Part shown: positions 7,287-10,144 of the stretch, piece after piece
Layout of the letters: every line of letters begins with the position of its first letter
How positions within the stretch are numbered: position 1 is the first letter of the stretch
DNA from: Methanothermococcus okinawensis
GTDB lineage: Archaea > AGJL01 > Methanococci > Methanococcales > Methanococcaceae
Direction: 5' to 3'
Assembly: GCA_015661555.1 (NCBI GenBank)
Contig: DQVW01000079.1
Location: 1 to 10,144 of the forward strand
DNA length: 10,144 nt
Program-made: the position numbers and the translations under genes
The notes under the pieces: model-generated
Told to the model about the DNA's origin: nothing
Seen by the model: only the letters and a program-made list of their open reading frames with translations
Databases searched by the model: none

Positions 7287-7949
7287 AACAACTACAAACC
7301 TCCCAGCGGAGGAATGCCTTGGAAGGACAGATATCCCCAACTCCCTTAGATAGTTGTAGGTGTAGGTGTCCCTCCCATGGATAAAGATCTCCCCTAGATC
7401 CTCTGGGGTATTTATATCCACAGAGATGTAAAAGGAGGGATACACGTACAACTCTACCCTATTTCTCCTACAGAGCTCCACATGTTTTAAAAAACTGAAG
7501 CCTTCGTAGGCTGGTTCTATAACATCCCTGGGGTTTAAAATAAGTAGGTTTGTACCTCCACCTCTAGAGGGGCATATAAGTGCAGATCTTCTCCTACCTT
7601 CCACTTTTTTTATCAGTTTTCCCATATCCTCCTTTCTAAGGAGGGGTACATCGGCAGGCACTATAGCCACTGTTTCATCCTCTACCTTTCCCAGGGCGTA
7701 CTGAAGGGCAGAGTTAAGATCCTCACAACTCTCCTCCAGTATAGGTATGGCACCTAACTCCCTGGAAAATGAGAGTACCTCCCCATCCCTACTTACCACG
7801 TAGATACTACTACAGGCATCTTTCAAGGCGGTGTAGACGTCCAGTAGCATGTTTTTTATTAGATCCTTCCTCTCCTCCGGTGTTAAGATATCCTTTAAAC
7901 GAGATTTTGCAGATGCTAGAGGCGAGACAGGAATTATTGCCGAGGCCAT
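7278..7949 (-). CDS. cofC: 2-phospho-L-lactate guanylyltransferase (coenzyme F420 biosynthesis)
   Basis: CofC activates 2-phospho-L-lactate with GTP to lactyl-2-diphospho-5'-guanosine, the donor used by CofD to build F420, the hydride carrier of methanogenesis. The protein is 223 residues, a normal family length. Motifs of this nucleotidyltransferase-fold enzyme are clear: an N-terminal IIPVSPLASAKSRL (5-18), the nucleotide- and metal-binding PADVPLL (98-104), SRGGGTNLL (128-136), the GFSFLKHVEL segment (150-159), and a C-terminal DINTPEDL (178-185). The ATG at 7949 is preceded by GTGGGAAG, a weak ribosome binding site; a nearby ATG at 7959 is out of frame. A TATA-like palindrome lies about 20-40 bases upstream. 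It is the first gene of a two-gene operon with the hydrolase. The other F420 genes (cofD, cofE, cofG, cofH) are not in this window, in line with their scattered placement in methanogens. Confidence 0.93.
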   Translation of the reverse strand: MASAIIPVSPLASAKSRLKDILTPEERKDLIKNMLLDVYTALKDACSSIYVVSRDGEVLSFSRELGAIPILEESCEDLNSALQYALGKVEDETVAIVPADVPLLRKEDMGKLIKKVEGRRRSALICPSRGGGTNLLILNPRDVIEPAYEGFSFLKHVELCRRNRVELYVYPSFYISVDINTPEDLGEIFIHGRDTYTYNYLRELGISVLPRHSSAGRFVVVRR

Positions 7950-7967
7950 CTTCCCACATGGGTATCC

Positions 7968-7987
7968 ATTTAAAAAATTTTTTAAAT
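7968..7987. promoter_or_regulatory. Perfect 20-base AT palindrome in the divergent cofC / CBS-protein promoter
   Basis: ATTTAAAAAATTTTTTAAAT is identical on both strands. It is the AT-richest part of the 84-base gap between the cofC start and the CBS-protein start. It ends about 20 bases before the cofC ATG, fitting a TATA element for that side. For the CBS gene, this block or the adjoining TTTTTAAAGATATA (7987-8000) could be the TATA box, leaving a short leader with the ribosome binding site at 8021-8027. Whether the palindrome is simply a two-way TATA element or also an operator cannot be told from sequence. Confidence 0.5.
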
Positions 7988-8020
7988 TTTTAAAGATATA
8001 ACTCTTCTTTTAAGAAGGTT

Positions 8021-8027
8021 GAGGTGA
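8021..8027 (+). promoter_or_regulatory. Ribosome binding site of the CBS-domain protein
   Basis: GAGGTGA six bases before the ATG at 8034 is a close match to the archaeal consensus and fixes this start. Confidence 0.8.
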
Positions 8028-8033
8028 AAGTCC

Positions 8034-9236
8034 ATGTTAACAGAGCCTGTAATAGAGATCGCCACCAAGGACCCTGTTACAATAACCCCCGACACCCCTA
8101 TCTCCAAGGCCATAGGGATTATGGAGAAGCATCACTTCCACAACTTGATAGTGTTAGATGAGAGGGAGGAGATATACCTGGTAACTATCCACGATCTACT
8201 TCTAGCCTCCTCTGTAAATGAGACTATAGAGACTCTAATGTTTAAACCCCACTGTGTAAATGAGAACACCCCTGTAATAGATGCCATATGTGAGATATTG
8301 GACAGTGGTCAGAGGGCGGCACCGGTGGTAGATGATAACGGGAAGTTAGTTGGCATAGTTACAGATTACGATATTATGAGCAGGGTAGGGAGGTCCCAAC
8401 TTCTAAAGGATGTTAAGGTAACAAGGGTAATGACAAGGGATCCTATAACCATCTACGAGTACGAGAGTATAGGTAAGGCCAGGAGTCTAATGAGGAAACA
8501 CAACATAGGTAGATTGATAGTACTTGACAGGGATGGTAAACCTATTGGGATGGTCACAGAGGACGATATCCTGAGGAAGATCTATAAGCCTAAGAGGAGG
8601 ATGACACTGGGAGAGGTTGTGGGGGAGAAGGTTCCAAGGATGTCCCAGCCAGTCTCCCTTATTATGAGCACCCCTCTTATCACTGCAGATATGGATGCCA
8701 CCATCCCAGAGGTGGCGAGAATCATGGAGAAGTACGATATCAGGGGAGTACCTATAATGAAGAGGGGGAGGTTGAAGGGAATCGTTACAAGGATAGACAT
8801 TATGAAGTACATCAAGGAGTTAAGGGAAGGGAGTTATGTAGAGGTGGAGATCTACGGAGAATTCGACGAGGAGATGAAGGAGTTGGCAGAGAGAATACTT
8901 GCCACCGAGGTTAAGAAGATAGTGAAGTACACTGGGAAACCTCAGTGGATAAAGATATCTATAAAGAAGGAGCATGACAAGGGAGGGGTGCCCTATTACC
9001 ATGTGAAGGTATACGTTAAGACTCCTGGGAAACTCTACGTGGGAGAGGGACGTCCCAAGTTATCCATAAGTAAGAGGATGGAGATGGAGGAGGAAGATGT
9101 TGTACTTGTAACGGAGAAACAGAGATGGGACTTTATCGAGGTGTTGAAGGATGCCCTAGATGCAGTCCTAAAACGTATTGAGATGGATAAGGAGAGGGAG
9201 CACCCTAGACATGTAAAGAGGGAGTTAGAGAAGTAG
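8034..9236 (+). CDS. Four-CBS-domain protein with a C-terminal ribosome-hibernation-factor-like (S30AE-like) domain
   Basis: This is a cytoplasmic 400-residue protein. Four CBS motifs occur at about residues 4-58, 65-118, 131-184 and 208-261. They would form two Bateman modules, which in this superfamily bind adenine nucleotides and sense energy state. The best repeats show the usual beta-beta-alpha endings, for example GKLVGIVTDYDIM (103-115), GKPIGMVTEDDIL (168-180) and GRLKGIVTRIDIM (245-257). The remaining 130 residues are not CBS. They start with SYVEVEIYGEFDEEMKELA (267-285), include strands such as IKISIKKEHDKG and YYHVKVYVKTPGK, and end with an amphipathic helix WDFIEVLKDALDAVLKRI (365-382). 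That pattern resembles the S30AE/HPF ribosome-hibernation fold, where a beta-alpha-beta-beta-beta-alpha unit ends in a 'DALD..L.R' helix. This second assignment is inference. A strong GAGGTGA site marks the start. The 3' end overlaps the convergent SpoIIM-like gene by 12 bases. Confidence 0.85.
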   Translation: MLTEPVIEIATKDPVTITPDTPISKAIGIMEKHHFHNLIVLDEREEIYLVTIHDLLLASSVNETIETLMFKPHCVNENTPVIDAICEILDSGQRAAPVVDDNGKLVGIVTDYDIMSRVGRSQLLKDVKVTRVMTRDPITIYEYESIGKARSLMRKHNIGRLIVLDRDGKPIGMVTEDDILRKIYKPKRRMTLGEVVGEKVPRMSQPVSLIMSTPLITADMDATIPEVARIMEKYDIRGVPIMKRGRLKGIVTRIDIMKYIKELREGSYVEVEIYGEFDEEMKELAERILATEVKKIVKYTGKPQWIKISIKKEHDKGGVPYYHVKVYVKTPGKLYVGEGRPKLSISKRMEMEEEDVVLVTEKQRWDFIEVLKDALDAVLKRIEMDKEREHPRHVKRELEK

Positions 9237-9815
9237 GGATTTGATCCCAAAGGTGATAAAGCTCTCTATAAATGCAGCCACTGTAAATAGTACCATGGAG
9301 AGGAGGAACAACCTTAGAGAATCGAAAAACTGGAGGGAGGCCTTTAACCTATCACCCTTCAACCTGTAAACCAGAGATGTGAAGAGGACTACACCAGCAC
9401 TACTTCCCAGTATCAATGCGGGAATCTCCACTATACCGTGGGGGCCTATGAGGAGTATAAACTTCAGGGGACCAATTACAGAGAGGACATAGGCAAGAAT
9501 AAAGGCGTTGAGCATTACAACAAAGGTGGAGAATATATTAAGGATGTAATTTAGTAGGTTTACAAGGAGGTTGTGCTCCACTATTAGAAGGAACACCTCG
9601 CTTGCACCCATACTCCCTATGTTTTTTAGATTTAGGGAGGTAAATAGGGCTAGAAGTATCTCTTCTCCAAAGTTTCTAATCCAGGGTATGTTTAAGATCA
9701 GGAGATAGGAGACTAGAAAGGATACTAAAAACAACATCCCTATACTGACTATTATTCTTTTCTGCCTCTGGAGGGCGTATATTAACTCCAGGATTTCATA
9801 GGATACTCTGTCCAT
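9225..9815 (-). CDS. SpoIIM-family (stage II sporulation protein M-like) integral membrane protein
   Basis: This is a 196-residue membrane protein with hydrophobic segments at about 20-42, 83-114, 117-149 and 166-190. The family hallmark GPHGIVEIPA (124-133) lies between membrane segments. SpoIIM proper acts in septal peptidoglycan remodelling in spore-forming bacteria. The wider family is common in archaea, which neither sporulate nor have murein, and its role there is unknown; transport or membrane remodelling are guesses only. The ATG at 9815 is preceded by a weak GTGA and by TATATATT (9843-9850) about 28 bases upstream, which suggests a short leader. No linked ATPase or other transporter gene is visible. 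The gene converges on the CBS-protein gene with a 12-base overlap of their 3' ends. Confidence 0.87.
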   Translation of the reverse strand: MDRVSYEILELIYALQRQKRIIVSIGMLFLVSFLVSYLLILNIPWIRNFGEEILLALFTSLNLKNIGSMGASEVFLLIVEHNLLVNLLNYILNIFSTFVVMLNAFILAYVLSVIGPLKFILLIGPHGIVEIPALILGSSAGVVLFTSLVYRLKGDRLKASLQFFDSLRLFLLSMVLFTVAAFIESFITFGIKSLLL

Positions 9816-9842
9816 GATCTCACTTTTTATCCCTTTACTTAA

Positions 9843-9850
9843 ATATATAG
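9843..9850 (-). promoter_or_regulatory. Candidate TATA box for the SpoIIM-like gene
   Basis: On the minus strand this reads CTATATAT followed by TTAAG, about 28 bases upstream of the ATG at 9815. The spacing fits archaeal initiation with a very short leader. The assignment is by composition and spacing only. Confidence 0.4.
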
Positions 9851-9882
9851 TTATTATAATCTTTTATACCTTTCACAGTAAG

Positions 9883-9914
9883 CTATAAATAGGGTTAAAC
9901 TGGGATATACCCTA
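9883..9914 (+). promoter_or_regulatory. Candidate cdhC promoter with adjoining inverted repeat
   Basis: CTATAAATAG at 9883-9892 is a good archaeal TATA-box match and would start transcription near 9915, leaving about a 35-base leader. Directly abutting it is an imperfect dyad, TAGGGT (9890-9895), 13 bases, then ACCCTA (9909-9914). A dyad covering the stretch between the TATA box and the start site is where archaeal repressors often bind. Operator function is inference. Confidence 0.45.
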
Positions 9915-9940
9915 ATTATAATGATTGATAATGACAAATA

Positions 9941-9945
9941 GGTGA
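9941..9945 (+). promoter_or_regulatory. Ribosome binding site of cdhC
   Basis: GGTGA, five bases before the ATG at 9951, is the standard Methanococcales-type site and sets the start of this partial gene. Confidence 0.75.
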
Positions 9946-9950
9946 AAGAG

Positions 9951-10144
9951 ATGGACATCCCAGTGTCTGTAGGTCCCATGAACGAGGGGGAGAGGATAAG
10001 GAAGCCTGATATGTACGTGGAGTTGGCAGGGCCTAAATCCTACGGTTTTGAGCTGGTCAGGGTTGTAGACAGTGCCTCTGATAAGGTGGAGGTTATTGGG
10101 GAGGATCTAGATAAGATGGAGGAGGGAAGTAGTGTACCCTTTGC
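9951..10144 (+). CDS. cdhC: Acetyl-CoA decarbonylase/synthase complex subunit beta (partial, N-terminus)
   Basis: Only 64 codons are present before the window ends. The N-terminus, with MDIPVSVGPMNEGERIRKPD (1-20) followed by MYVELAGPKSYGFELVRVV (21-39), matches the start of the archaeal acetyl-CoA synthase subunit. In the ACDS complex this cytoplasmic subunit carries the nickel-iron-sulfur A-cluster and joins CO, a methyl group and CoA into acetyl-CoA. In hydrogenotrophic methanogens it makes cell carbon from CO2. The A-cluster cysteines lie beyond the window, so the assignment rests on the N-terminal signature alone. The archaeal subunit lacks the long N-terminal CODH-binding domain of bacterial AcsB, consistent with a start this close to the conserved GP(M)xEGERIR motif. 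A GGTGA site, a TATA box and a dyad lie upstream. The rest of the complex is not visible. Confidence 0.85.
   Translation, partial: MDIPVSVGPMNEGERIRKPDMYVELAGPKSYGFELVRVVDSASDKVEVIGEDLDKMEEGSSVPF

Noticed and set aside
7271..7291. Longer N-terminus for the hydrolase starting at the ATG at 7291
   Set aside because: It would start inside cofC and place the perfect AGGAGGTGA site within the gene. The shorter form starting MRIYKIEG matches the usual domain beginning.
9915..9950. Possible small leader ORF or riboswitch before cdhC
   Set aside because: The stretch is short and AT-rich, with only a GGTGA site and no conserved structured pairing visible.
1..10144. CRISPR arrays, tRNA or rRNA genes, insertion sequences
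   Set aside because: No regularly spaced repeats, cloverleaf-like segments, transposase motifs or terminal inverted repeats were seen, and coding sequence fills nearly the whole window.

Overview
This window comes from an archaeon, most likely a thermophilic methanogen of the order Methanococcales. The evidence is a set of marker genes: the large subunit of the archaea-specific DNA polymerase D, 2-phosphoglycerate kinase (cyclic 2,3-diphosphoglycerate synthesis), CofC (coenzyme F420 synthesis) and the start of the acetyl-CoA decarbonylase/synthase beta subunit. Initiation signals fit too: GGTGA-type ribosome binding sites and AT-rich TATA-like boxes close to start codons. Arginine is written mostly as AGG/AGA, and the coding strand of every gene is purine-rich. 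Two 60-base lines counted by hand gave 45% and 35% G+C, which seems high for this order. The genus cannot be fixed from the sequence alone.

Layout from left to right. Positions 1-702 (minus) hold the N-terminal half of a TrkH-type potassium transporter, cut by the window edge. It is divergent from 2-phosphoglycerate kinase (791-1729, plus). That gene ends one base from the end of the large polymerase D subunit gene (1731-5990, minus), which carries an in-frame intein at 2490-3353. Divergent from the polymerase is a DUF99/UPF0215 protein (6096-6647, plus). It meets tail to tail a metallo-beta-lactamase-fold hydrolase (6644-7270, minus). The hydrolase follows cofC (7278-7949, minus) in a tightly coupled two-gene operon. 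Across a palindromic AT-rich divergent promoter lies a four-CBS-domain protein with an extra C-terminal domain (8034-9236, plus). It overlaps by 12 bases the end of a SpoIIM-like membrane protein (9225-9815, minus). The start of cdhC (9951 to the window end, plus) closes the window.

The most notable element is the intein. It sits immediately before the catalytic DGDED motif of polymerase D, ends in His-Gln rather than the usual His-Asn, and keeps what looks like a decayed LAGLIDADG endonuclease core. The polymerase would need splicing to join its active-site region. Other points of interest are the possible ribosome-hibernation-like tail on the CBS protein, a stop-codon/ribosome-binding-site fusion between cofC and the hydrolase, and three tail-to-tail junctions with essentially no spacer.

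Functionally, the window mixes replication (PolD), cofactor and energy metabolism (CofC for F420, CdhC for acetyl-CoA/CO2 fixation) and possible thermo-/osmo-adaptation (K+ uptake beside cyclic-diphosphoglycerate synthesis). I saw no rRNA, tRNA, CRISPR array or insertion sequence. All gene-free gaps are shorter than 140 bases.
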